Notes under the pieces: model-generated | Database searches by the model: none | What the model was told of the DNA's origin: nothing | Seen by the model: only the letters and a program-made list of their open reading frames with translations | Shown: positions 43,829 through 52,833 of the stretch, one piece after another | Layout: the number at the start of each line of letters is the position of its first letter | How positions within the stretch are numbered: position 1 is the stretch's first letter | Program-made: the position numbers and the translations under genes | From: Flavivirga sp. 57AJ16 | GTDB lineage: Bacteria > Bacteroidota > Bacteroidia > Flavobacteriales > Flavobacteriaceae | Assembly: GCF_028736925.1 (NCBI RefSeq) | Contig: NZ_JAQZAT010000002.1 | Span: 186,001 to 250,000 of the forward strand | Length of the DNA: 64,000 nt | Direction: 5' to 3'

Positions 43829-44821
43829 ATGAAAAAAAATCATTGTTTTTACCTTATAGCACTAGGTGTTTTCATATTTGCCCATTCTTGTACAGCGCAA
43901 GAAAGCGGTAATTTAAATAATACCCTCTCTGCATCTGTTCCGAGCGAAGTCGAATTGGCAGAAACCCCTGTACAAAATTTAGACTTGCCCTTACGAATTA
44001 AAGATGATACCATACCATTACGAAAACTTATTGATAGTACACTTCAGAAAAAATTAGAGCAAGAAATTAATAAAAAACCACGGTGGAAAAAACTTGTAGC
44101 CAATAAAAGAATGGCTATTGGAGTAGTGGATTTATCAGATGTAAACAACATACGCTTCGCCTGTGTAAATGGGAACCATATGATGTACGCCGCTAGTTTA
44201 CCAAAAATTGCCGTACTACTTGCTGCAACCGATGCCATAGAAAAAGGGGAGCTTATTGAAACCAAAGCGGTAAAAGCAGATATGAAAATAATGATAAGCA
44301 AGTCTAACAATGCAGCGACTACGCGCATGATTAACCGGATAGGCTACGAAAAAATTGAAGCTGTTTTAACAAGCGACCGCTATAATTTATATGATGAGGA
44401 ATATGGCGGTGGATTATGGGTAGGCAAATGCTACGGTAGCGGTGGTGATACTAACAGGGACCCCTTAAAAAACTTAAGTCATGCAGCATCTGTGACCCAG
44501 GTTTGCAGATTCTATTATTTGCTTGCCCAAGGCAAACTGGTTACCGAACAGCGTTCTAAACTCATGTTGGATATTATGGAAGACCCGGCTTTGCACCATA
44601 AGTTTGTAAATACATTAAATAGAATAGCACCCAATGCACGTTTGTTCCGTAAATCGGGTTCCTGGAAAAATTGGCATTCAGACTCTGTTTTAGTATGGGG
44701 ACAAGATCCGAACAGAAGGTATATTCTTGTAGCTCTCATAGAAGACAACAACGGTGAACAAATTATAAGAAACCTGGTAGAGCCTTTAGAAAGGGTACTT
44801 AAAAATAAAGAAACATTTTAA
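43829..44821 (+). CDS. class A beta-lactamase-like serine hydrolase, exported
   Basis: This 330-residue protein has an N-terminal signal (residues 1-21, ending AHSC, a possible lipobox) and a penicillin-binding fold with S123-L-P-K126, S159-N-N161 and K275-S-G277, the SxxK/SDN/KTG set of class A enzymes. The Omega-loop Glu is not obvious, so it may be a peptidase or esterase rather than a lactamase. A second protein of the same fold lies at 47820-49088. The two frame the Npt-like carrier gene. Confidence 0.85.
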   Translation: MKKNHCFYLIALGVFIFAHSCTAQESGNLNNTLSASVPSEVELAETPVQNLDLPLRIKDDTIPLRKLIDSTLQKKLEQEINKKPRWKKLVANKRMAIGVVDLSDVNNIRFACVNGNHMMYAASLPKIAVLLAATDAIEKGELIETKAVKADMKIMISKSNNAATTRMINRIGYEKIEAVLTSDRYNLYDEEYGGGLWVGKCYGSGGDTNRDPLKNLSHAASVTQVCRFYYLLAQGKLVTEQRSKLMLDIMEDPALHHKFVNTLNRIAPNARLFRKSGSWKNWHSDSVLVWGQDPNRRYILVALIEDNNGEQIIRNLVEPLERVLKNKETF

Positions 44822-44953
44822 AAAAAGGATATCCCAATAGTGGTATTTGAAAAATTGTTTCTAAATTCATAAATCAAAAGATAACTTTTGTGACAGTTAC
44901 ATTTACAACATTAATTATTTTTTGTAAATGAAACGAAGTAACCCTTTGAAAAA

Positions 44954-47782
44954 ATGATAACAAAAGCCATAAAAAAGATTTTCAATATCCGCGATGGAGA
45001 ATTAAAAATAGCTTTGCTCATGCAGGGCTATATCTTTTTTATTATTACAACATTGCTTATTATTAAACCTACGGTAAACTCGCTATTTATATCGGAGGTA
45101 GGGGCAGAAAATCTTCCATTCGGATATCTATTGGTAGCAATAACAGCTGTAATAAGTTCATTCTTTTATGCAAGGGCAACCGAACGGTTTTCATTGCTCC
45201 GTATCATACGGTTTACACTAGCACTGAGTATTTTGTCTTTATTTATATTGGGCACCTTATTATATCTCAACCTCATTAAAGGCTGGTTGTTGTATGGCTT
45301 TTATATAGGAGTGGCCATTTATGCAGTTCTGGCTACCTCCCAATTTTGGGTACTGGCAAATTTGGTATTTAACATCAGGGAAGCCAAAAGGCTTTTTGGT
45401 TTTATTGGAGCTGGCGCAATAGCAGGAGGCATTTTTGGAGGCTATTTAACGACGGTGCTAGCACCCCTTATAGGTAACGAAAACCTCATTTTTGTGGCTT
45501 CTTTATTTTTGGTGTTATGTTTTCCGTTATTGGCCCATATTTGGAAAACCAAAGTATTGTTGCTCAATAGTTTTAAACAGAAAAAACGAATAGCTTCTTC
45601 TAAAGAGAGTCCTTTTAAATTGGTACTGGGCTCTAAGCATTTAACATATTTGGCAGCTATTATTGGTATAGGGGTCATTACTGCAAAGCTGGTTGATTAT
45701 ACCTTTAGTTATATAGCTGCAGAGCGTATTACGGATAGTGACGAATTAACTTCCTTTTTTGGTTTTTGGTTATCGTCGTTTAATGTGGTTTCCTTATTGT
45801 TACAACTATTTTTAACCCGGAGAATAGTGGGGGTTTGGGGCGTTGGTTTTTCATTATTAATATTACCGGTTCTTGTTTTTATGGGGGGCTTGCTCTTTTT
45901 TGTTTTTCCAGAATTATGGGTTGTTATACTTTTAAGGGCTATAGATACAAGTTTTAAGCAGTCTATTAACAGATCTGCTGTCGAGCTTATTGCTTTGCCA
46001 CTTCCATTCCAACTTAAAAGGAAAACGAAATCGTTTATAGACGTGGTTGTAGATAGCATTGCTACGGGAGTTGCAGGATGTATACTCATTTTTCTTATTA
46101 AAGGGCTAGATGTTTCGCCCAAGTATATAATAATGCTTATTGTACTGCTTACCTTTGTTTGGGCATATTTTGTTTTCAAACTACGCACAGCCTATTTTTT
46201 ATCTTTTAGAAAAAACTTAAACACTATGGCTTCGCACCCTAAAAAACGTGAAACAATGGTATCCAAGGAGTCCTTTATTAAAGGGATGCGCCATGTATTT
46301 CAACAAGGAGAAGAAAGAGAAATTCTTTATATGTTGGGAAAAACCCTTGAGATCAATGATCGTCGATTGGAAAGCCTCATTTCTAAATTGTTGTACCACC
46401 CTTCAAACAAAGTGAAAACGGCTGCCTTACAAAACTTGTTTTTTCTTAACAATAGAACCATATACCTCGAAGTGCAGCAATTACTACATAGTGAAGATGA
46501 TGAAGTGGTACTTGCCGCCCTGGAATACCTACTGCTTCATGCAGATACTAGCGAGGATATCGTCTTTGACAAGTATTTAAACCATCCTAACGAACGTCTT
46601 GCTAATGCAGCGTTAATCTGTCTTGCTAAAGAATCAAGGGATAACCAAAGTCTTAAAAAAAAATATCACTTGTATAAGCGCATTCAGGAAAAAGCATTCC
46701 AAATTGAAGAACTCGAAGGAGCATTTAAAACAAAGTTTCAAATAGAGCTTCTTGAAATTATAGGCTTTTCAGATTATAAAGATGGATATATGATGCTTTT
46801 AGAAGCTATAGAGAGCGATGATTTGCAGTTACAAAAGGCAGCCATCTTGGCTGCGGGTAATACCATGAATCAGGTTTTTATACAACCTATTCTAGAAAAA
46901 ATGATAAACAAGGAGCAGCGGGAAACGGTAATTAAGGCACTATTACAATTTGACGAAGGCATGTTGCCTATATTGCGCAATAATATTACAGCTACCGAAG
47001 TGACCTTGCAAATAAAGCAATTCATACCAAAAGTGATGGCTGCTTTTAATTCACAGTCGGCCGTAAATACTTTAATTGTGAGCTTTAAGGAAGCTCAAGA
47101 CCTATCCGTTAGGCTGGAGTGTGTTACGGCCTTGGCCAAATTGAAGGAAGAAAATATAAGTTTGCACTTTAATGAACGTGAAATAGCCAAGCTCATTTTG
47201 GAAGAGTGCAAATTATACGATAGTACCATTAGCGCCATGCATACACAAATAATTGTGCATTATCTACGTAGGAAGAAGTTAAAGCAGCTACTGTCTGAAA
47301 ACGAAATGCAAGCCAGGGAAAGTTTAATGGAACTCCTGGAACGAAGATTGGAAAATGGGTTAAATCGAATTTTTAAATTGTTGGAACTACGGTATGCCTC
47401 TCAAGATATTCGAATGGCCTATGAGGGTATTTTAAGCGAAGAACATGAAAAACGAACCAACGCTATCGAGTTTTTGGATATGCTGTTAACCCCTTCCTTA
47501 AAAGGTGCCTTAATTCCCATAGTGGAGGCTACCATACTGGATACTTCATCTGAAGAGGTGATTGAAATGATAAGTAAAAGCAAGATTACGGAATTCGATT
47601 GTTTTAGATCAATTTTAGAAGGCCGGGACTTGAAATTAAAATTAGCCGTACTTTATCTAATCCAGCAGATGGCCCACGTAAAGTACCTGCCTCTTTTAGA
47701 GACGCTTGTCGATAGTTATGATGATAAAGTTAAGAGCTTTGCAAGAAATGCAATGAACACCATACATGTAAACATACATTAA
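44954..47782 (+). CDS. Npt1/Npt2-family (ADP/ATP carrier-like) membrane protein with HEAT-like C-terminal domain
   Basis: This 942-residue protein has about 12 membrane helices in residues 1-410, in the MFS-like fold of nucleotide transporters (LLIIKPTVNSLFISEVGAEN, FWVLANLVFNIREAKRLFGF, GAIAGGIFGGYL). A cytoplasmic domain of about 500 residues follows, built of helical repeats of HEAT type (KVKTAALQNLFFLN, DEVVLAALEYLL). Family members move ATP/ADP or other solutes in plastids and intracellular bacteria; in free-living Bacteroidota the role is not established. Placed in a cluster with a secreted dikinase. Confidence 0.85.
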   Translation: MITKAIKKIFNIRDGELKIALLMQGYIFFIITTLLIIKPTVNSLFISEVGAENLPFGYLLVAITAVISSFFYARATERFSLLRIIRFTLALSILSLFILGTLLYLNLIKGWLLYGFYIGVAIYAVLATSQFWVLANLVFNIREAKRLFGFIGAGAIAGGIFGGYLTTVLAPLIGNENLIFVASLFLVLCFPLLAHIWKTKVLLLNSFKQKKRIASSKESPFKLVLGSKHLTYLAAIIGIGVITAKLVDYTFSYIAAERITDSDELTSFFGFWLSSFNVVSLLLQLFLTRRIVGVWGVGFSLLILPVLVFMGGLLFFVFPELWVVILLRAIDTSFKQSINRSAVELIALPLPFQLKRKTKSFIDVVVDSIATGVAGCILIFLIKGLDVSPKYIIMLIVLLTFVWAYFVFKLRTAYFLSFRKNLNTMASHPKKRETMVSKESFIKGMRHVFQQGEEREILYMLGKTLEINDRRLESLISKLLYHPSNKVKTAALQNLFFLNNRTIYLEVQQLLHSEDDEVVLAALEYLLLHADTSEDIVFDKYLNHPNERLANAALICLAKESRDNQSLKKKYHLYKRIQEKAFQIEELEGAFKTKFQIELLEIIGFSDYKDGYMMLLEAIESDDLQLQKAAILAAGNTMNQVFIQPILEKMINKEQRETVIKALLQFDEGMLPILRNNITATEVTLQIKQFIPKVMAAFNSQSAVNTLIVSFKEAQDLSVRLECVTALAKLKEENISLHFNEREIAKLILEECKLYDSTISAMHTQIIVHYLRRKKLKQLLSENEMQARESLMELLERRLENGLNRIFKLLELRYASQDIRMAYEGILSEEHEKRTNAIEFLDMLLTPSLKGALIPIVEATILDTSSEEVIEMISKSKITEFDCFRSILEGRDLKLKLAVLYLIQQMAHVKYLPLLETLVDSYDDKVKSFARNAMNTIHVNIH

Positions 47783-47787
47783 CTAGA

Positions 47788-47817
47788 ACAACCTGAATCC
47801 GATTCAATAACGGTTGT
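47788..47817. terminator. bidirectional terminator-like dyad
   Basis: ACAACC (47788-47793) and GGTTGT (47812-47817) pair around a loop with the nested dyad TGAATC/GATTCA, in the 37 bp gap between convergent genes. Confidence 0.5.
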
Positions 47818-47819
47818 GT

Positions 47820-49088
47820 TTATTTTATACCTCTAATAGTGTGGTCAATTCTACTTGCCAATGCCAAATGATCTCCAGCAGAGTTTTTACTTAAAACATT
47901 GGTCATTAAACAGACCATATATTTAGCACCATCCGTATGCTCTATAATAGCCACGGAATTCATATAGTTAAACACGTTACCTCTATATTTGCCACAAGCA
48001 GCATCTTTTGTTTTATCACATTTGTATAAACTGCCAGATTTAAAATATACGGCTGCATCTCGTAATTCGGGGGCCTGTGCATATCGTATCCTTCGGTCTG
48101 TCATGTACATTAAACGTTTGATCTCAAGACTGGATTTTACATCTACGACCTTTCCTTGTTCTAGCTGTACCATCCATTTCATTAAACCCAATGGCGAACC
48201 TATACTGCCTCCTTTGCTTCCTACGTAGGGGTTTGCTCCTCTGGTAAAAAATGTACCTAAACGCCATTCGTCTTCTGTAATGCCTAATGGTCTCAATGGT
48301 TGGTTTGCTACAGTAATGGCAAGGTCTGTAATATCGTTTTTAGAACCCTTTTTAAAATAAGCATCGGCATCTTCTTGTGTCATTGTGGGGTATTTATCTC
48401 CAAAAGCGGCCATTAAAAGAGCCTCTCTCCAAACGACACTTGCGGCGCCATTGTTACTTACGGAAAGCATATGGTCTGCCCATTCAAAAAGAGAAAATAC
48501 ATCACTTGCTATGGCCTGGCGCTTCACTAACTTATTGGTCTCAATATTAAAGATTGGTATCGTATGCTCATCTGTTAACACCCAAGGGCCTCCTTTTACC
48601 ATTTTGGTTTTTAATAATTCTACCCGTTTGCTATAATCATTGGGATATATTTTGGCTAACTGATCGAACAGCGCAGTTACTACGACCAATTTACCTACAC
48701 TACCTGGTTGATAACCTCTGGTTTCATTTTGTTGTGCATAGCGTAAGTTTTCAGGATGGGTCATATCTAAAATCGTTATAGAGTAACTTTTATGCAATCT
48801 GGGAAAAAGGGCATCTATTTTCTTTTGTAATACCGCATCTTCTACCAAAATATCCTGAGTATTGACCTGCTTTTTGGAGAGTAAATTCAATTTAATATCA
48901 TTGATGCTCTTTAAAGCACCTGCAGGTAATCTGGCATCTGGTAAATCGCCGGAAAGGGATAATTGCAGGCGTTTCAATCGCTTTATTCCAGAATATTGAT
49001 AGCCGTCAATGGGGTAGATAGTATCCTTTATAGGCATGTTAAGCGACATACATAAAAAGGTGATTATAGTCATTTTAAATAATTTCAT
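47820..49088 (-). CDS. class A beta-lactamase-like serine hydrolase, exported (long form)
   Basis: This 422-residue protein has a signal peptide (MKLFKMTIITFLCMSLNM) and the set S130-V-G-K133 in GYQPGSVGKLVVV, S211-N-N213 and K350-S-G352. Cysteines in CDKTKDAACGK (357-367) may form a disulfide, suited to the periplasm. It lies 4 bp after the dikinase-like gene on the same strand, so the two are almost certainly co-expressed. Target unknown; it could be a peptidoglycan or glycan-ester hydrolase. Confidence 0.85.
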   Translation of the reverse strand: MKLFKMTIITFLCMSLNMPIKDTIYPIDGYQYSGIKRLKRLQLSLSGDLPDARLPAGALKSINDIKLNLLSKKQVNTQDILVEDAVLQKKIDALFPRLHKSYSITILDMTHPENLRYAQQNETRGYQPGSVGKLVVVTALFDQLAKIYPNDYSKRVELLKTKMVKGGPWVLTDEHTIPIFNIETNKLVKRQAIASDVFSLFEWADHMLSVSNNGAASVVWREALLMAAFGDKYPTMTQEDADAYFKKGSKNDITDLAITVANQPLRPLGITEDEWRLGTFFTRGANPYVGSKGGSIGSPLGLMKWMVQLEQGKVVDVKSSLEIKRLMYMTDRRIRYAQAPELRDAAVYFKSGSLYKCDKTKDAACGKYRGNVFNYMNSVAIIEHTDGAKYMVCLMTNVLSKNSAGDHLALASRIDHTIRGIK

Positions 49089-49092
49089 GTTC

Positions 49093-52002
49093 TTATAATT
49101 TTGTGTTCAATAAGATTTCTTTTTGGGTATTCACACTTGGGGTAATCGATTTTAGATAGTCAGATCCCAATGCATTTTTGTTTTCAACAAAGGGACGTAT
49201 TTGGAACAACCATAATGTATTGTCTTTAAACCCAAGTTCTACATCATAAGCGTCCTTATAGCCCGATTTGGTCTTCTTTGCCAATACTTTTCTAATTGTT
49301 GCTGCAAGTTCGTTTATTTCTGAAATATTCTCGGCGTTGAGAATTGGTTTTTCAAACGTAGCTACTTTTTTTCCGGTACCTCCTGTAGGAGGTAGGGTAT
49401 TATAATAAGTTTCGCGTGCTGGCGATACCAGTTGATAACTGCCATCTGGTTTTATAGTATAGGATTCTGCCGCTTGGCCGTCAACGGCACCCCCCGCACC
49501 ACGACTAAAAGCAATGGTTAAATCGGTATCATTTTCTGTAACAATTCCCTTGGTTATCAATACGCCCGAATAATCTACATCTACCGATGGGATGACCAAA
49601 ATAGATGGAAATACATTTTCGGGGTTGAGCAGGTATTTTTGCCGCCACTTAAAACTGCGCTCTGTGTAAGGTGAGGCCCATACATCACGAATACCTTGCA
49701 AAATATTATCTTCTTCAAGGGCATTAAAAATAGTTAGGTTTAAACCAGCTCCCGTAAAATCCTTTAGGTCTTCCATATTGGTATCACTGCGCAAAAAAAC
49801 AGGTACGTTACCTATAGGTTTTCCAAAGATGTTTTGAAAAGATGTACCTATTTCAGAAGAAAACCGAGATTTTAGCGGCATTGTTTTAATGGCTGTTCTT
49901 AAAACTTCCAGTTGACGTAATTGATAATTTTCTACTTCTTTTTCCGAAATGCCCTGAGCAAGTTTTTTCTCTGCTTCGGCAAATATGGCATTTAAAAACG
50001 CCCAATATGATTTGCCCTGATTAGGCATAGGTTGATCCATATGGCTTTTAAAAACCCCAAAAGGAATAACAAATCCTTCTACTACCTTTTCAGGAAACAT
50101 AGATTTTAACTGCCCCAGGTTTGCTGCTTTAGGACCACATAGTTTTCCGGAATCTTTGGCATCTACCTCGCGAAGGTTCAACACATTGTCAAGGTCTAAC
50201 CGTATATCATTTACAGGTACGGTAATTTTATCTTCCTTTCGTACTTTTTTGGCAAAAAGTGCTTGTTCCTCAGAAGTCATCCTGATGGCTTCTTTTAAGA
50301 TAACCGTTCCACGATTTGATACCGCATAAAAAACCTTTTTCCCGCTAAAAACCAATAGGTCTTGTAAATTTTCATCAGATAGGGCAGCATTGGGAATACC
50401 TAAATTTCGTGCAAGCAATTGTACATGGGAAACCAAATTTCCTTCTGCTACTGTTGCAATGCCCGCTACTGGTTTTAAATCTGATGGCGCATGTTCAAAA
50501 ATGTAAATCTTATCGTCAGATACATCAATGTCATCTGGGTTTCTTTTTATAACCACTAATTCCCCAAGAGCATACCCAGGGTTTAACCCACGTATGCTAC
50601 TTTGGTTTGTAAGGTTTAGCACTTTATTGGATAATGATGATTCCTTGGCTATAAAGAGTCCTAGGTCGCCCACCGCTTTTCCTAATTGTAAAACTACAGA
50701 AGAACGAATACGGTCATCGATAAATCCATATGCCTTAGGCTCAAAAACGGTATAGGTATTAACCACATTTTGATAGCTCGCCTTCACCATTGCTGTACTC
50801 CATTCTACTACACCTCTTGCCGTTTCTAGTTTTTTAGTGAGCTCACCTAAAGTTATTTTGTTGGAGGTGTCTGGCTTTAAAATAGATGCTGCTTTTTCCC
50901 ATTCCCATAACTCAATAGAACCGCTTCCAGCAGCTGCTATACTCAGTACATAAATTTTATTAAGTTGCTCCTCTAGCGTAACAGGCTGCCATGAAGCACT
51001 GCTTTTAAACACGATGCTTTGTAATTGGTTGGCAATATCAAGTAGCTGTAAACGTTTGCTGGCGCTTTTTTCTTTAGTAATATCTTTTCTAATATTAAAT
51101 AAGAGCAACGCAGTTTCCTTGGTTAATGTTGCAGGTGGGCTATTTATATTGTTCTGTACATAAACCTTAATGGCAGACGTTAAAGAACTGGTTGCCGATA
51201 GCTTTTCTGCTTTTGTAAAAATGTCCTGTAAATCAATCGGCTTATGGAATTTTTGCATGGTGGCCACCAATTCATCAAATTTCTTTGCCAATAAAGGTGT
51301 TAGTTTAGATTCATGTGCTTTTTTAAATTGTATGGTCCTCTCAATATCGCTTTCCTCTGGATTGCTGTGGATTTTCACGCGCAAGTCCATAAACTTGCCG
51401 TATTGGTCTGAAATTACTTTAGACTGAGCACGCATTGATTGCGAAACATCATCATCTCCTTTATGTGGAATATCCCTTAACGATTGCAATACCAGAAAAT
51501 AATGTTTAGTGAGCACTTCATCTTTTGTAAAAAGCCATTTGTAAAAATTAACGCCCCATTGTTCCTCATCTTCAATTTGAATGGCCCCTCTATAATATTG
51601 TCCTTTTTGGTTGATCCAGCCATCATCTATACGAGCTAGATAGCGCCCCAATTGATATTGCTTCAATCTCGAATAGTTTTTAGAAACATCTAAAAAATCC
51701 GCCTTATCCGTATATGCTAAAATCTGGCCTAAAAAGATATGATTGCGTTTGCCCAGGGCAATAATATCCTCTTTATATGTGGCATGTTGAATACCGCCTA
51801 CAGCATCCGGACAAGGGTCTTTTGCTGCGCGTACAGTGCCATCGTCACAAAACCACTGGATATTCTTATAAGGCCCTCTAATGTCGTTTTTGTAAAAATC
51901 TATTTGAGCTTTTATCTTTTCTGGAGAAATAGTTTGAGCCGTTATAATATTAACAATTATAAGTGCCAAAAGAATGGAAACCCTAAATATATTTTTTTTC
52001 AT
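49093..52002 (-). CDS. secreted dikinase-like protein (phosphohistidine domain then ATP-grasp domain, glucan water dikinase order)
   Basis: This 969-residue protein starts with a signal peptide (residues 1-23). A novel helical N-terminal region follows with C52 and C64 in a WFCDDGTVRAAKDPCPDAVGG-type stretch, an apparent disulfide. A swivelling phosphohistidine domain carries H526 in GNLVSHVQLLARNLGIPNA. The C-terminal PPDK-type ATP-grasp domain (about 620-950) has CGPKAANLG at 622-630 and FLRSDTNMEDLKDFTGAGLN at 736-755. The His-then-ATP order and SDTNMEDL..GAGL wording resemble plant glucan/phosphoglucan water dikinases rather than PEP synthase. Export of an ATP enzyme is highly unusual. 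Confidence 0.75.
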   Translation of the reverse strand: MKKNIFRVSILLALIIVNIITAQTISPEKIKAQIDFYKNDIRGPYKNIQWFCDDGTVRAAKDPCPDAVGGIQHATYKEDIIALGKRNHIFLGQILAYTDKADFLDVSKNYSRLKQYQLGRYLARIDDGWINQKGQYYRGAIQIEDEEQWGVNFYKWLFTKDEVLTKHYFLVLQSLRDIPHKGDDDVSQSMRAQSKVISDQYGKFMDLRVKIHSNPEESDIERTIQFKKAHESKLTPLLAKKFDELVATMQKFHKPIDLQDIFTKAEKLSATSSLTSAIKVYVQNNINSPPATLTKETALLLFNIRKDITKEKSASKRLQLLDIANQLQSIVFKSSASWQPVTLEEQLNKIYVLSIAAAGSGSIELWEWEKAASILKPDTSNKITLGELTKKLETARGVVEWSTAMVKASYQNVVNTYTVFEPKAYGFIDDRIRSSVVLQLGKAVGDLGLFIAKESSLSNKVLNLTNQSSIRGLNPGYALGELVVIKRNPDDIDVSDDKIYIFEHAPSDLKPVAGIATVAEGNLVSHVQLLARNLGIPNAALSDENLQDLLVFSGKKVFYAVSNRGTVILKEAIRMTSEEQALFAKKVRKEDKITVPVNDIRLDLDNVLNLREVDAKDSGKLCGPKAANLGQLKSMFPEKVVEGFVIPFGVFKSHMDQPMPNQGKSYWAFLNAIFAEAEKKLAQGISEKEVENYQLRQLEVLRTAIKTMPLKSRFSSEIGTSFQNIFGKPIGNVPVFLRSDTNMEDLKDFTGAGLNLTIFNALEEDNILQGIRDVWASPYTERSFKWRQKYLLNPENVFPSILVIPSVDVDYSGVLITKGIVTENDTDLTIAFSRGAGGAVDGQAAESYTIKPDGSYQLVSPARETYYNTLPPTGGTGKKVATFEKPILNAENISEINELAATIRKVLAKKTKSGYKDAYDVELGFKDNTLWLFQIRPFVENKNALGSDYLKSITPSVNTQKEILLNTKL

Positions 52003-52286
52003 TTTTAATTTGTTTATAATTTTTAAGACAGTACTCTTAAAAATGGGTCACTGAAAATAACTCATTTTATTGATCAAAAAATATTAAACTTTACAATAAT
52101 TACTGTAAATCTCTTGGCCAGAGTTAGTAATTATCTGGTATTAAAGGTATATAAGAAAATACTTTAAAATAAATGTATTATGGATTCTTTTAACAATTAC
52201 TCTAACTTTAAATTATAGTTCGTTAAAAAAAATCAAAAAAAAAAGTGACCTATATAAAAATATAATGTCTTAACTATTAAAACAAT

Positions 52287-52333
52287 TAAACGACACATCC
52301 CTGGATGAATTTCAACTGGAGAAGTGTCGTTTA
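52287..52333. repeat. hairpin TAAACGACAC-N27-GTGTCGTTTA
   Basis: Perfect 10 bp dyad immediately abutting the palindromic element at 52334. The AAGTGTCGTTTA arm recurs near 56605-56616, also shortly before a palindromic element. Possibly a terminator or part of the element. Confidence 0.5.
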
Positions 52334-52494
52334 ATACCAGTTCTGATTTAAATTTACTCAAAAGAAAAGTAGTAGATTTTTGACTTAGATGAAAAAGAAA
52401 ATACAAGCATAGTTGGGCTACGGTTGTATTTTATTTTGAAATATTAGGCAAAAACATGCAGTTTTATTGAGTAAATTTAAGTTAGAAATGGTAT
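52334..52494. repeat. palindromic element, 161 bp, 28 bp terminal inverted repeats
   Basis: Termini 52334-52361 and 52467-52494 match at 25 of 28 positions, starting ATACCAGTTCTGATTTAAAT. The centre is AAAATACA..GCATAGTTGGGCTACGG..TGTATTTT, the same type of core as in the 56784 and 62498 elements. No coding capacity. It lies in the 831 bp gap before speA, where no gene was seen. Confidence 0.7.
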
Positions 52495-52833
52495 AATTTT
52501 AAAGATAACAATAAAAAATCACCGAATTGATTTTTTTATTATGTTTGTTTAATGACGAGTTCTAAATTAAAGAACGCATTGCCATACTAAAATGAAAATT
52601 TTTTTCAGATTCGGGCTTAGGAGGATAAAGAAGTCTACTCCAAAAGTTGCTCTAGGGATAGAGAACCGAATTATCAGGCTGACTTCTGAAATAGTTACTA
52701 CATGCTTTATTTTGGGGAGACATAGTTTTACGCCTTCAAACTTCTTTATTATTCGCATTTGAATTTTAGAAACACCTTACCGTTTACTCCATAGAGTAAA
52801 ATCCTTATTTTCTAATTTTTCAACTATATCTTA

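Noticed and set aside
43829-49088. Beta-lactam resistance genes
   Set aside because: The two serine hydrolases carry SxxK/SNN/KSG but no clear Omega-loop Glu, have unusual lengths and sit in a conserved-looking cluster; resistance is not supported by sequence alone.
49093-52002. Standard phosphoenolpyruvate synthase
   Set aside because: Domain order is reversed, the PEP-binding barrel is missing and a signal peptide is present.
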